Counted from the stretch's first letter, positions 17,513 through 27,376 are shown. The stretch is DNA of 64,000 nt from Actinomycetes bacterium (GCA_021778635.1 JAJYCD010000007.1:1-64000); one strand, 5' to 3'. A program made the numbers and translations. The notes: generated by a model not told the origin, from the letters alone.

Positions 17513-18459
17513 CGGAAGACGATGGTGCGGTGCCCGTCGAGCAGCACGCGGTGCTCCGCGTGCCAGCGCACCGCACGGGCAAGGGTCCGACGCTCGACGT
17601 CCTGACCGAGGGCGACCAGGTCCTCGATGCTCCGGGTGTGATCGACCCGCTCGACGTCCTGCTCGATGATCGGGCCCTCGTCGAGGTCCCCGGTCACGTA
17701 GTGCGCGGTCGCCCCGATCAGCTTGACGCCGCGGTCGTGGGCCTGGGCGTAGGGTCGCGCCCCCTTGAACGAGGGCAGGAACGAGTGGTGGATGTTGATC
17801 GCTCGCCCGGCGAGCTCGCGGCACAGCTCGGGGGACAGGATCTGCATGTACCGCGCGAGGACCACGAGCTCGACGTCCAGCTCGCGCACGAGGTCGAGGA
17901 GGCGGGCCTCCGCGTCGGCCTTGGTCGCCGCGGTGACCGGGACGTGGTGGAACGCGATCCCGTAGAACTGGGCGAGGTCCTGCAGCACCGTGTGGTTCGA
18001 CACGACGGCGACGATGTCGATCGGGAGGTTCTCGGACCGCTGCCGGAACGCGAGGTCGTTGAGGCAGTGCGCCGCGGTGGACCCGAGCACGAGGGTCCGG
18101 ACCGGTCGGCCGGCGACGTCGAGACCCCACGTCATCCCGAACGTGGTCGCCAGGTCCCCGAGCGCCGCCTCGAGCGTCGCGCGCGACGCGGCCGCGGTCA
18201 CCTGGACGCGCATGAAGAACAGTCCGGTCAGGGCGTCGCCGAACTGCTGGGACTCGGTGATGTTGCCGCCGTTGTCGGCCAGCAGCCCGGCGACGGCGTG
18301 CACGATCCCGGGCCGGTCCGGGCACGAGAGCGTCAGCACCCAGTGCGTGCCGGCGGCGTCCTGGACATCGGTCGGGTCGGTTCGGCGTGGGACCTCGGAG
18401 GCGGGGGGCACGAGTGCTGAGGGTAGTCCTGCGTGGCGACCCGCGCCGGGCATGGTCAC
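17509..18459 (-). CDS. purU: Formyltetrahydrofolate deformylase
   Basis: Hydrolyses 10-formyl-THF to formate and THF, balancing the one-carbon pool. 316 residues: an N-terminal ACT domain (about 35-115, LTLSCPDRPGIVHAVAGLLA) that senses small ligands, then the formyltransferase-like hydrolase domain with NIHHSFLPSFKGARPY and LIGATAHYVTGDLDEGPI (catalytic Asn, His, Asp). GTG 18459 is chosen because GAGGAG lies 7 nt before it; the nearby ATG 18453 would be too far. It is convergent with the ABC gene and divergent from the GNAT gene. glyA and folD are close by. Confidence 0.94.
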   Translation of the reverse strand: MTMPGAGRHAGLPSALVPPASEVPRRTDPTDVQDAAGTHWVLTLSCPDRPGIVHAVAGLLADNGGNITESQQFGDALTGLFFMRVQVTAAASRATLEAALGDLATTFGMTWGLDVAGRPVRTLVLGSTAAHCLNDLAFRQRSENLPIDIVAVVSNHTVLQDLAQFYGIAFHHVPVTAATKADAEARLLDLVRELDVELVVLARYMQILSPELCRELAGRAINIHHSFLPSFKGARPYAQAHDRGVKLIGATAHYVTGDLDEGPIIEQDVERVDHTRSIEDLVALGQDVERRTLARAVRWHAEHRVLLDGHRTIVFR

Positions 18460-18498
18460 GTGCGTGCTCCTCGTGCGCACCTCTGAGACGATGGCCGC

Positions 18499-18981
18499 AT
18501 GAGTACGCCCGAGGTGAGGATCGACGTCGTCGGCCGCGACGACGCCGGAGAGCTGCTGACGCTGCGACGGGCGGCGTTCGTGAGCGAGGCGCAGCTGTAC
18601 GACGACCCGCACATCCCGCCGCTCACGCAGACCCTCGACGAGCTCGTCGACGACCTCGCCGACGAGCACGTGATCACGCTGGGTGCGTGGATCGGTCATC
18701 GGCTCGTCGGGTCGATCCGCGTGCTGCTCGAGGGCAAGAAGGCCACCCTGGGACGGCTGGCAGTCGCGCCGGACCTGCAGGGCATGGGCATCGGCACCGA
18801 GCTGCTCCTCGCGGTCGTGCCGCACCTGGCCGAGGGCATCGAGGAGGTCTGGGTCTTCACCGGGCGGGACTCGGTGCAGAACCTCGCGCTGTACGCCAAG
18901 CACGGCTACGAGCACGAGTACGACCAGACGGCCGGCGACCTGACGTACGCCTACCTGCGCAAGATCCTCGGCGACGCCTGA
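18499..18981 (+). CDS. GNAT-family N-acetyltransferase
   Basis: A 160-residue acetyl-CoA-dependent acyltransferase of unknown substrate. The acetyl-CoA loop is visible as RLAVAPDLQGMGIGTELL (about 91-108), followed by the typical NLALYAKHGYEHEY near the C-terminus. No Shine-Dalgarno is obvious before ATG 18499. It is divergent from purU across 39 bp and sits directly before the glyA riboswitch. Confidence 0.85.
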   Translation: MSTPEVRIDVVGRDDAGELLTLRRAAFVSEAQLYDDPHIPPLTQTLDELVDDLADEHVITLGAWIGHRLVGSIRVLLEGKKATLGRLAVAPDLQGMGIGTELLLAVVPHLAEGIEEVWVFTGRDSVQNLALYAKHGYEHEYDQTAGDLTYAYLRKILGDA

Positions 18982-18989
18982 GCGCTTGG

Positions 18990-18995
18990 TAGGCT
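18990..18995 (+). promoter_or_regulatory. -10 box of the glyA transcript
   Basis: TAGGCT lies 7 bp before the start of the ZTP aptamer, in the same position as the TAAACT ahead of the purH aptamer. It overlaps no gene; the GNAT stop is 9 bp upstream. Confidence 0.5.
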
Positions 18996-19001
18996 GTCGG
19001 C

Positions 19002-19078
19002 GTCGCGACTGGCGAACGGGTGGGTCACCACCGGGGAGCGACGAGCAGCAGCCGACGACGGGTCGTACGCCTGGGCCC
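19002..19078 (+). promoter_or_regulatory. ZTP (pfl motif) riboswitch upstream of glyA
   Basis: The blocks GTCGCGACTGGCGA (19002-19015), GGGTGG...CCACCGGGGAGCG (about 19018-19040) and CGCCTGGGCC (19069-19078) match the pfl consensus and resemble the purH copy. A hairpin overlaps and follows the aptamer (outer arms 19078-19083 and 19106-19111, inner stem GCACC/GGTGC) and is the likely expression platform. ZTP accumulates when 10-formyl-THF is short, and GlyA supplies one-carbon units, so induction makes sense. Confidence 0.9.
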
Positions 19079-19179
19079 CGGGTCACCGCACCTCGTGGTG
19101 CGCGAACCCGGTCACCCGCCGGGTCGCCCGCCAGTCCACCGTGGACGTCAACCGACCACCGCTGTCTGCAAGGAGAACC

Positions 19180-20460
19180 ATGAGCTCCGACCCCACCCCG
19201 ATCCTCGACCAGACCCTCGCCGAGCTCGACCCCGAGATCCAGGCGGTCCTCGACGGCGAGCTGCTGCGTCAGCAGAGCACCCTCGAGATGATCGCGAGCG
19301 AGAACTTCGTGCCGCGTGCCGTCCTGCAGGCGCAGGGCTCGGTGCTGACCAACAAGTACGCCGAGGGGTATCCCGGCAAGCGCTACTACGGCGGTTGCGA
19401 GCAGGTCGACATCGCCGAGAACCTCGCGATCAGCCGTGCGAAGTCCCTCTTCGGTGCCGAGCACGCGAACGTCCAGCCGCACTCGGGTGCGACCGCCAAC
19501 GCGGCCGTCCTGCACGCGCTCATCAACGCGGGCGACAAGATCCTCGGCCTCGAGCTCGCGCACGGCGGCCACCTGACCCACGGCATGAAGATCAACTTCT
19601 CCGGGAAGCTCTACGAGGTCGCCGCGTACGGCGTCGACCCGGACACCTTCCTGGTGGACATGGACAAGGTCCGCGAGAAGGCGCTCGAGCAGCGTCCCGA
19701 CGTGATCATCGGCGGCTGGTCCGCCTACAGCCGTCACCTGGACTTCGCGGCGTTCCGCTCGATCGCCGACGAGGTCGGCGCGAAGCTGTGGGTGGACATG
19801 GCGCACTTCGCGGGCCTCGTGGCCGCGGGCCTGCACCCGAGCCCCGTCCCGCACGCCGACGTGGTGTCCTCGACCGTCCACAAGACGATCGGCGGCCCGC
19901 GGTCGGGCTTCATCCTCTCGCGCGAGGAGCACGCCAAGAAGATCGACTCGGCGGTGTTCCCGGGGCAGCAGGGTGGCCCGCTCATGCACGTGATCGCCGC
20001 CAAGGCCGTGTCCTTCAAGGTCGCCGCGACGCAGGAGTTCCGTGAGCGTCAGCAGCGCACGATCGACGGCGCGCGCCTGATCGCCGAGCGGCTGAGCGCC
20101 CCGGACGTCACCGGTGCCGGCGTGTCCGTGCTGACCGGTGGCACCGACGTGCACCTCGTGCTCGTCGACCTCCGGAAGAGCGACCTCGACGGTCAGCAGG
20201 CCGAGGACCTCCTGCACTCCGTCGGGATCACGGTGAACCGCAACGCGGTGCCGTTCGACCCGCGCCCGCCGCGCGTCACGTCCGGTCTGCGGATCGGCAC
20301 CCCGGCGCTCGCGACGCGCGGGTTCGGCGACGCGGAGTTCACCGAGGTCGCGGACGTCATCGCCACGGCGCTCAAGGGCGGCGCCGACGTCGACGCACTC
20401 CGTGTGCGGGTGGCGAAGCTCGCCGCGGACTTCCCGCTCTACGCCGGGCTGCAGCAATGA
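19180..20460 (+). CDS. glyA: Serine hydroxymethyltransferase
   Basis: PLP enzyme that converts serine and THF to glycine and 5,10-methylene-THF, the main entry of one-carbon units. 426 residues. [19 protein letters not shown] and [15 protein letters not shown] are near the N-terminus. [11 protein letters not shown] and [13 protein letters not shown] follow, with the PLP lysine in [21 protein letters not shown] lies just before ATG 19180. Its stop overlaps the folD start (ATGA), so the two are translationally coupled and both lie under the ZTP riboswitch. Confidence 0.97.
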   Translation: MSSDPTPILDQTLAELDPEIQAVLDGELLRQQSTLEMIASENFVPRAVLQAQGSVLTNKYAEGYPGKRYYGGCEQVDIAENLAISRAKSLFGAEHANVQPHSGATANAAVLHALINAGDKILGLELAHGGHLTHGMKINFSGKLYEVAAYGVDPDTFLVDMDKVREKALEQRPDVIIGGWSAYSRHLDFAAFRSIADEVGAKLWVDMAHFAGLVAAGLHPSPVPHADVVSSTVHKTIGGPRSGFILSREEHAKKIDSAVFPGQQGGPLMHVIAAKAVSFKVAATQEFRERQQRTIDGARLIAERLSAPDVTGAGVSVLTGGTDVHLVLVDLRKSDLDGQQAEDLLHSVGITVNRNAVPFDPRPPRVTSGLRIGTPALATRGFGDAEFTEVADVIATALKGGADVDALRVRVAKLAADFPLYAGLQQ

Positions 20461-21332
20461 CGGCTCGGGTGCTCGACGGGACGGCGACCGCCGCCGCGAT
20501 CAAGGCCGAGCTCGCCGTGCGGGTCGCGGCGCTGGCCGCTCGCGGCGTCGTGCCGGGACTCGGGACGATCCTCGTCGGCGACGACCCCGGGAGCCGCGCG
20601 TACGTCGCGGGCAAGCACCGGGACTGCGCCGAGGTCGGCATCGCCTCGATCCGCGTCGACCTGCCGGCCGACGCGAGCCAGGCGGACGTCGAGGCCGCCG
20701 TGGAGCAGCTCAACGCGGACCCGGCGTGCACGGGGTACATCGTGCAGCTGCCGCTCCCGAACGGGATCGACACCCAGCGCGTCCTCGAGCTGATCGACCC
20801 GGCGAAGGACGCCGACGGCCTGCACCCGACCAACCTCGGGCGGCTCGTGCTCCGCGTGAACGGCCCGATCGACTCGCCGCTCCCGTGCACCCCGCGCGGG
20901 ATCATCGAGCTGCTGACGCGGCACGGTGTGGCGCTCGCCGGTGCGGACGTCCTGGTGATCGGGCGCGGCACCACCGTCGGACGGTCGATCGGTCTGCTGC
21001 TGACGCGTCGCGAGCACAACGCGACGGTGACGCTCACGCACACCGGCACGACCGACCTCGCCGAGCATGCGCGCTACGCCGACATCATCGTCGCGGCGGC
21101 GGGCGTCCCGGGGATCGTCACGGCGGACCTGGTCAAGCCGGGTGCCGTCGTGCTCGACGTCGGTGTCACACGCGTCGTCGACCCGGTGACCGGCACGACC
21201 CGGCTCGCGGGCGACGTCGATCCCGGCGTCGCCGAGGTCGCCGGCTGGTTGTCCCCGAACCCCGGTGGGGTCGGGCCGATGACCCGGGCGATGCTGCTCG
21301 CCAACGTCGTGGAGGCGGCCGAGCGGGTCTGA
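20457..21332 (+). CDS. folD: Bifunctional methylene-THF dehydrogenase / methenyl-THF cyclohydrolase
   Basis: Converts 5,10-methylene-THF to 10-formyl-THF with NADP, supplying PurN and PurH. 291 residues. The catalytic region is [17 protein letters not shown] (the active-site Tyr and Lys are in YVAGKH), with [12 protein letters not shown] and the NADP-binding [16 protein letters not shown]. The C-terminal [17 protein letters not shown] is the family signature. It overlaps glyA by 4 nt. A strong hairpin follows, so glyA-folD is the whole operon. Confidence 0.96.
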   Translation: MTARVLDGTATAAAIKAELAVRVAALAARGVVPGLGTILVGDDPGSRAYVAGKHRDCAEVGIASIRVDLPADASQADVEAAVEQLNADPACTGYIVQLPLPNGIDTQRVLELIDPAKDADGLHPTNLGRLVLRVNGPIDSPLPCTPRGIIELLTRHGVALAGADVLVIGRGTTVGRSIGLLLTRREHNATVTLTHTGTTDLAEHARYADIIVAAAGVPGIVTADLVKPGAVVLDVGVTRVVDPVTGTTRLAGDVDPGVAEVAGWLSPNPGGVGPMTRAMLLANVVEAAERV

Positions 21333-21360
21333 ACCTCGAGGCACACCCCGCGCACGTCCC

Positions 21361-21396
21361 GACGCCCGCGCCCCGTTCCACCGGGGCGCGGGCGTC
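21361..21396. terminator. Hairpin terminator after folD
   Basis: A perfect 14-bp stem, GACGCCCGCGCCCC, pairs with its complement across an 8-nt loop, 28 bp after the folD stop. Confidence 0.85.
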
Positions 21397-21607
21397 GTCG
21401 TGCCCGGGCGTTCCTGCCTGACGGGCATCGGCGGGGTCGGTGATCGTGCCCGCGGCGGCGACGCCCGACCCGTGTCGGGCGTCCTGGCGGAGCAACAGGA
21501 CATTCATGGGGCAGACATGGTCAGTTCACAGTTTCAGCGCGCGCTTCTGCCCCCTCCCCGGTAGACCTGGCGTGTCGGTCTCGACACCCCTCCGGAGGAG
21601 AACCCTC

Positions 21608-24600
21608 ATGTCACACGTACCCGAACCGGGCGTGCGGCGCAGGCCCGGGCAGATCGCCTCGGCTGTGCTCGCCACCCTCGCCATGGTCGTCGTCGGTCTC
21701 GCACCCGCGCACGGCGCGGTCTCGACCTCGGCTCCCGTCATCATCAACGAGGTCTACGGGGGTGGCGGCAACACCGGCGCGCCACTGACCCACGACTTCG
21801 TCGAGCTCTACAACCCGGGCGCCGCACCGGTGGACCTCGCCGGGTGGTCCGTCCAGTACGCCTCGTCCGCCGGCACGACCTGGAGCGGTGTCATCCCGCT
21901 GACCGGGTCGATCGCCGCAGGGGCCACGTACCTGGTGCAGGGCGCTTCGCAGCTCGGTTCCGGCACGGTCTCGAACCTGCCGCTCGCCGATGCGAGCGGC
22001 ACCGTCAACTTCTCGGCGACGAACGGCAACGTGGCCCTCGTCTCCGCTGCGAGCGCCCTGACGTGCGTGACGTCGGCGTGCGCGACCGACCCGGCCGTCG
22101 TCGACCTCGTGGGCTACGGCACCGGCCAGGCGTTCGCCGGGACGGCCGCCGCCGCGGCACCGAGCAACACGACCTCCGTCAACCGCACCGGAGGCGTGAA
22201 CACCGCGGACAACGCCGCGGACTTCACGGTCGCCGCGCCGACGCCGACGGCCTCCGGCACCACGCCGCCTCCGCCGCCGGCGGGGACGCTGACGATCGCG
22301 GAGGTGCAGGGCACCGGTGCGAGCAGCCCGTACGTCGGCCAGCAGGTCACCACGACGGGCGTCGTCACCGCGGCCTACCCGACGGGGGGCTTCTCCGGGT
22401 TCGTGATCCAGACGCCCGGGACGGGCGGTCCGACGAACCCGGCGACGCGCACCGCGTCGGACGCGATCTTCGTGTACCAGCAGTCCGGGACGCTCCCGAC
22501 GATCGGCCAGCACCTCACCGTGACCGGTTCCGTCTCCGAGTACAACGGGCTCACCGAGCTCACGATCGCCAGTGCCGCGGGCTACGCGCTCGACGTCGAC
22601 CCGGCCGCACCGGTCACCGCCTCCGTCACGACGTGGCCCACGACGGCCGACGAGCGCGAGCGCCTCGAGTCCATGCTCGTCGCACCGGCAGGTGACTTCA
22701 CGGTCACCAACACCTACTCGACCAACCAGTACGGCGAGGTCGGGCTGGCCGCCGGCACCACCCCGTTGCGGCAGCCCACGGACGTCGCCCTGCCGGGCTC
22801 GGCCGAGGCCGCCGCCGTCGTGGCGGACGACGCCGCCCGAGGTGTCGTGCTGGACGACGGCGCGAGCACCAACTTCCTGTCCGCGGCGAACTCCGGCCTC
22901 ACGCCGCCGTACGTCTCGCTGACGAACCCCGTCCGGGTCGGCGCCGACGTCACCTTCACGACGCCGCTGATCGTCGACTACCGCAACAGCACCTGGAAGC
23001 TGAACCCGACCTCCCAGGTCACCGCCGCCACCCCGCTCGCGGAGCGGACGCAGTTCAGCGACACGCGCACCGCGGCACCGGACGCCACGGCTCTCGGCTC
23101 CGGAGCGCTGCGGGTCGCCTCGTTCAACGTGCTCAACTACTTCACGACGCTCGGGGCCGACGTCGCCGGCTGCACGTCGTACAACGACCGTGCCGGCAAC
23201 CCGATCACGGTCAACAGCTGCCCGGGCAACGGCCCGCGTGGAGCCTGGGACGCCGCGAACCTCACGCGTCAGCAGGACAAGATCGTCGCGGCGATCAACG
23301 CGCTCGACGCGGACGTCGTCGGGCTCATGGAGATCGAGAACTCCGTGGTCCTCGGCGACACCCCCGACACCGCCGTCAGCACCCTGGTCGACGCGCTCAA
23401 CGCCGCCGACCCGAGCGCGCACTGGGCGTACGTGCCGTCGTCCACCGAGCTCCCCGCCCCGTCCGAGATGGACGTCATCTCGAATGCGCTCATCTACCGG
23501 ACCGGCGCGGTCAGCCCGCTGGGTGCCTCGCACGCCCTGGGGACGCTGAGCGGGACCGGTCAGGCGTTCGACAACGCACGTGAGCCCATCGGCCAGGCGT
23601 TCACGCCGGTCGCCGGCGGCGCACCGTTCTTCGTCGCGGTGAACCACTTCAAGTCGAAGGGCTCCGCGGGGCCGCTGCCGGGCGACGCCGACTCCGGTGA
23701 CGGTCAGGGCGCGTCGAACGCGTCGCGGGTCGCCGAGGCCACCGCACTGAAGGACTGGATCCCGACCGTCCTCGCGACCTACACGACCACACCGGTCGAG
23801 GCCGTCGCCCTGGTCGGCGACTTCAACTCCTACACCCAGGAGGACCCGCTGCAGGTGCTCTACGCGGCCGGGTACACCGACGTCAGCACGAGCTTCGCGA
23901 CGGGCAAGACGTCGTACAGCTACGGCGGCCTCTCCGGCTCCCTCGACCACGTCCTCGTGAACGACGCGCTCCTCGCGCGGGCGACCGGGGCGGACATCTG
24001 GGGGATCAACGCCGAGGAGTCGATCGCCCTCGAGTACAGCCGCTACAACTACCACGGCAGCCTGTTCTACTCGGCTGACCCGTACCGGTCCTCCGACCAC
24101 GACCCGGTGCTTGTCGGCTTCAGCGCGACCGCCCCCGCCTCGACGACGGACCTCACGTTCCTCGACATCAACGACTTCCACGGTCGGATCGACGGCAACA
24201 CCGTCGCGTTCGCCGGGACGATCGAGCAGCAGCGCGCCGCCAAGGGGGAGGGCAACACCGTGCTGCTCTCGGCGGGCGACAACATCGGGGCGTCGCTGTT
24301 CGCGTCCTCGATCGCCCAGGACCAGCCGACGATCGACGTGCTGAACGCCCTGGACCTGAAGGCCTCGGCGGTCGGCAACCACGAGCTCGACCAGGGCTTC
24401 GCGGACCTCACGGACCGGGTCGTCGCGGGTGGCACCAACGCCCGGTGGGACTACCTCGGGGCGAACGTGTACCTCAAGGGCACCCAGACACCCGCCCTGC
24501 CCGAGTACGCGATCCTCGACGTCGCAGGCAAGAAGGTCGGCGTCATCGGGGCCATCACGCAGGAGACGCCGTCACTGGTCAGCCCGGCGGGGATCGCGAC

Positions 24601-26362
24601 TCTCGACTTCGGCGACCCGGTCGCCGCGGTCAACCGGGTCGCGGCCCAGCTGAGCGACGGGGACCCGTCGAACGGTGAGGCCGACGTGCTCGTCGCCGAG
24701 TACCACGAAGGCGCCGGCGCCGGCCTGGCCGAGGGCGCGACCCTCGAGCAGGAGGTCGCCGCGGGTGGGGCGTTCGCCGAGATCGTGAACCAGACCGCTG
24801 CGTCGGTCGACGCGATCTTCACCGGGCACACCCACAAGCTGTACGCGTGGGACGCGCCGGTGCCGGGTGAGCCCGGGACGACGCGGCCGATCGTGCAGAC
24901 CGGCTCCTACGGGGCGTACGTCGGCGAGGTCACCCTGACGGTCGACAACGCGACGGACGCCGTCACGGCGTACACCGCGACCAACGTGCCGCGGACGACG
25001 ACGCCGGCGGCCGACCTGGTCGCGACGTACCCGCGGGTCGCTGCGGTCAAGCAGGTCGTCGACGCCGCTCTGGCGAACGCGAAGACCCAGGGCGACGTCG
25101 TGATCGGCTCGCTCACGGCGGACATCACGACCGCCTACATCGGCACCGTGCGGGACGACCGGGCGTCCGAGTCGACCCTGGGCAACCTGGTGGCCGACGC
25201 GCTGCGCGACTCGCTCGCGAGCGCCGACCGCGGTGGTGCGCAGATCGGGGTCGTGAACCCCGGCGGGCTCCGCTCCGACCTGTTCGCGAAGCAGTCGTCC
25301 TACAGCCCGCCCGGGCCTGCCGCCGACGGCGAGATCACGTACGCGCAGGCCAACGCGGTGCTGCCGTTCGTGAACAACCTCTGGACGGTGTCCATGACGG
25401 GGGCCCAGGTCCGCACGATGCTCGAGCAGCAGTGGCAGACCAACCCCGACGGCACGGTGCCGTCACGGCCGTACCTGCAGCTCGGGCTCTCCGACAACGT
25501 CTTGTACACGTACGACGCGACGTTGCCGGCCGGCAGCCGGATCACCTCCGTCTCGGTGGACGGCGTGCCGCTCGACCCGACGGCGTCGTACCGGGTGGGG
25601 ACGTTCTCGTTCCTCGCCACGGGCGGCGACAACTTCCGCGTCTTCACCGAGGCGACGGACGTGCGCGACTCCGGCCTGATCGACCGGGACGCGTGGATCG
25701 CCTACCTGTCCGCGAACCGTCCGGTCAGCCCGGACTTCGCGCGGCATGCCGTGGCGGCGTCGGGCCTACCCGGCACCGTGACGCAGGGCGACGCGGTGAG
25801 CTTCGGGGTCTCGAAGCTCGACCTCACGTCGCTCGGCAGCCCGGCGAACACGAGCCTGCGGGCGACGTGGGAGGGCAGCTCCGCCGCGGCGGTGGACGTG
25901 CCGGTGACCGCCGGTGCGGCGCAGGTCGGCGTCACGGTCCCGACCGACATGGTCGGTGCGGCGACGCTGGTCCTGGTGGCGACCCCGTCGGGCACGACGG
26001 TTCGTGTCCCGGTGACGGTCGAGGCCGCCCGGATCGCGACCACGACGCGCGCGACCCTGGTGCCGCGCACGACGTTCGCGGGGATGCCGTCGGTCGTCCT
26101 GGTGCAGGTCTCCGCGCACCACGCGCGGCCGACCGGCCAGGTGCAGATCAGCGTCGACGGCACCGTCGTGGCGACCCGGACGCTCCGCTGGGGCGCCACC
26201 GGGGTCCTGCTGCCGAGTGATCTCGCAGTGGGGACGCACATGGTCACGGTCGAGTACCTCGGCGACGCGACGTTCGCGCCGTCCTCGGACTCGGAGAGCC
26301 TGACCGTCAAGGCGTGGCCTCGCCACGGGCACGGCGGCTGGTGGTCGATCTGGCCCTGGTGA
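21608..26362 (+). CDS. Secreted multidomain endonuclease / 5'-nucleotidase
   Basis: A 1584-residue exported protein. A signal peptide (about 1-37, hydrophobic core ASAVLATLAMVVVGLAPAHG) precedes a lamin-tail domain (about 38-190, INEVYGGGGN...DFVELYN). An OB-like NucH region (225-400) and an endonuclease/exonuclease/phosphatase domain (about 500-830, VASFNVLNYF, GLMEIEN, GDFNSY, SDHDPV) follow. Then come a calcineurin-like metallophosphatase (FLDINDFHGRI, AGDNIGASLF, GNHELDQG, FTGHTHKLY) with its 5'-nucleotidase C domain (NPGGLRSD), and C-terminal Ig-like modules. It should degrade extracellular DNA and dephosphorylate the nucleotides. There is no LPXTG anchor; the protein ends GHGGWWSIWPW. 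GGAGGAG lies 7 nt before ATG 21608. Confidence 0.88.
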   Translation: MSHVPEPGVRRRPGQIASAVLATLAMVVVGLAPAHGAVSTSAPVIINEVYGGGGNTGAPLTHDFVELYNPGAAPVDLAGWSVQYASSAGTTWSGVIPLTGSIAAGATYLVQGASQLGSGTVSNLPLADASGTVNFSATNGNVALVSAASALTCVTSACATDPAVVDLVGYGTGQAFAGTAAAAAPSNTTSVNRTGGVNTADNAADFTVAAPTPTASGTTPPPPPAGTLTIAEVQGTGASSPYVGQQVTTTGVVTAAYPTGGFSGFVIQTPGTGGPTNPATRTASDAIFVYQQSGTLPTIGQHLTVTGSVSEYNGLTELTIASAAGYALDVDPAAPVTASVTTWPTTADERERLESMLVAPAGDFTVTNTYSTNQYGEVGLAAGTTPLRQPTDVALPGSAEAAAVVADDAARGVVLDDGASTNFLSAANSGLTPPYVSLTNPVRVGADVTFTTPLIVDYRNSTWKLNPTSQVTAATPLAERTQFSDTRTAAPDATALGSGALRVASFNVLNYFTTLGADVAGCTSYNDRAGNPITVNSCPGNGPRGAWDAANLTRQQDKIVAAINALDADVVGLMEIENSVVLGDTPDTAVSTLVDALNAADPSAHWAYVPSSTELPAPSEMDVISNALIYRTGAVSPLGASHALGTLSGTGQAFDNAREPIGQAFTPVAGGAPFFVAVNHFKSKGSAGPLPGDADSGDGQGASNASRVAEATALKDWIPTVLATYTTTPVEAVALVGDFNSYTQEDPLQVLYAAGYTDVSTSFATGKTSYSYGGLSGSLDHVLVNDALLARATGADIWGINAEESIALEYSRYNYHGSLFYSADPYRSSDHDPVLVGFSATAPASTTDLTFLDINDFHGRIDGNTVAFAGTIEQQRAAKGEGNTVLLSAGDNIGASLFASSIAQDQPTIDVLNALDLKASAVGNHELDQGFADLTDRVVAGGTNARWDYLGANVYLKGTQTPALPEYAILDVAGKKVGVIGAITQETPSLVSPAGIATLDFGDPVAAVNRVAAQLSDGDPSNGEADVLVAEYHEGAGAGLAEGATLEQEVAAGGAFAEIVNQTAASVDAIFTGHTHKLYAWDAPVPGEPGTTRPIVQTGSYGAYVGEVTLTVDNATDAVTAYTATNVPRTTTPAADLVATYPRVAAVKQVVDAALANAKTQGDVVIGSLTADITTAYIGTVRDDRASESTLGNLVADALRDSLASADRGGAQIGVVNPGGLRSDLFAKQSSYSPPGPAADGEITYAQANAVLPFVNNLWTVSMTGAQVRTMLEQQWQTNPDGTVPSRPYLQLGLSDNVLYTYDATLPAGSRITSVSVDGVPLDPTASYRVGTFSFLATGGDNFRVFTEATDVRDSGLIDRDAWIAYLSANRPVSPDFARHAVAASGLPGTVTQGDAVSFGVSKLDLTSLGSPANTSLRATWEGSSAAAVDVPVTAGAAQVGVTVPTDMVGAATLVLVATPSGTTVRVPVTVEAARIATTTRATLVPRTTFAGMPSVVLVQVSAHHARPTGQVQISVDGTVVATRTLRWGATGVLLPSDLAVGTHMVTVEYLGDATFAPSSDSESLTVKAWPRHGHGGWWSIWPW

Positions 26363-26380
26363 TCGGCAGGTGACGGGTCG

Positions 26381-26417
26381 GTCGGCCGGGTGCCGGTGAG
26401 AGGGGCACCCGGCCGAC
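26381..26417. terminator. Hairpin terminator after the secreted nuclease gene
   Basis: A 14-bp perfect stem, GTCGGCCGGGTGCC with its complement at 26404-26417, extends by two more pairs outward. It lies 18 bp after the stop codon. Confidence 0.85.
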
Positions 26418-26502
26418 CGGTGCCGTGGGCCGGTCAGGCACGGACGACGGCGGTGGCGATCGCCACAAGAGGAGCGTGGGTGGCATGGGGTTGGATGGGC
26501 CC

Positions 26503-27315
26503 ATGCTGACGATCGCCACCGCCAACGTGAACGGGATCAGGGCCGCGTACAAGAGGGGCATGGGCGCCTGGGTCGAGTCCCGCAGGCCCGATGTCCTGCT
26601 GCTCCAGGAGGTCCGGGCTCCGGACGAGATGGTCGGTGACTTCCTGCCGCCCGGCGAGTGGGACCTCGCGCACGAGGCCTGCGAGATCAAGGGCCGGGCG
26701 GGCGTTGCGATCGCGTCGAGGCTGCCGATGTCGGCGATCCGCATCGGCCTGGCGACCGGCGTCCCGGTGGACACGGGCCGGTGGGTCGAGGCCGATCTCG
26801 AGCTCCCCGCGGTGGACGGCGGTGCGCCGCGCACGCTGACGGTCGTGTCCGCGTACATCCACTCGGGCCAGGCCGGCACACCGAAGATGGACGAGAAGTA
26901 CGCGTTCCTCGACCGCGTGACGGCGCGGCTCGGTGAGCTCGCGGAGGCCGGCGGCCTGACCGTCGTGGCCGGTGACCTCAACATCGCGCACCGGAACGTG
27001 GACATCAAGAACTGGAAGGGCAACCTGAAGTCTGCCGGGTTCCTGCCGGAGGAGCGTGCCTACCTCGACCGCTGGTTCGACGACCTCGGCTGGACCGACC
27101 TCGGCCGGCGCCTCGGCGGCGACGGGCCCGGTCCGTACACCTGGTGGTCGTGGCGCGGCCAGGCCTTCGACAACGACGCCGGGTGGCGGATCGACTACCA
27201 GCTCACGACCCCCGACCTCGCCGACGCGGCGGTGTCGATCGAGGTCGACCGCGCCGCGGCGTGGGACGAGCGGTGGAGCGACCACGCACCGCTCGTCGCG
27301 ACCTACGACCTCTGA
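26503..27315 (+). CDS. xthA: Exodeoxyribonuclease III / AP endonuclease
   Basis: Base-excision-repair nuclease of the EEP fold, 270 residues from ATG 26503 (MLTIATANVNGIRAA). Active-site residues are present: Asn in ANVNG, Glu in LLLQEVR, Asp/Asn in GDLNIAHRNVDI and His in RWSDHAPLVA. ATG 26485 is an alternative with GGAG 10 nt upstream, adding six residues (MGLDGP). The canonical family start argues for 26503. It is convergent with galK. Confidence 0.92.
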   Translation: MLTIATANVNGIRAAYKRGMGAWVESRRPDVLLLQEVRAPDEMVGDFLPPGEWDLAHEACEIKGRAGVAIASRLPMSAIRIGLATGVPVDTGRWVEADLELPAVDGGAPRTLTVVSAYIHSGQAGTPKMDEKYAFLDRVTARLGELAEAGGLTVVAGDLNIAHRNVDIKNWKGNLKSAGFLPEERAYLDRWFDDLGWTDLGRRLGGDGPGPYTWWSWRGQAFDNDAGWRIDYQLTTPDLADAAVSIEVDRAAAWDERWSDHAPLVATYDL

Positions 27316-27376
27316 GCCCCCGGCGGCGACCTCGCACCAGGTGCGGGCGCACGGCCCGGCTCCGGGGCTGGCCTGC

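Noticed and set aside
17509-20457. A 982-residue minus-strand open frame covering purU and running antisense through glyA
   Set aside because: Only the purU part has family motifs. The rest is antisense to glyA; such frames are common in very GC-rich DNA. purU has its own start with a ribosome site at 18459.
21500-21545. Possible Pho box (GGTCA, GTTCA, TTTCA repeats) before the secreted nuclease gene
   Set aside because: The spacing of the short repeats is 5-7 bp instead of the 11-bp direct repeats expected for PhoP sites in actinobacteria, so the match is not convincing.
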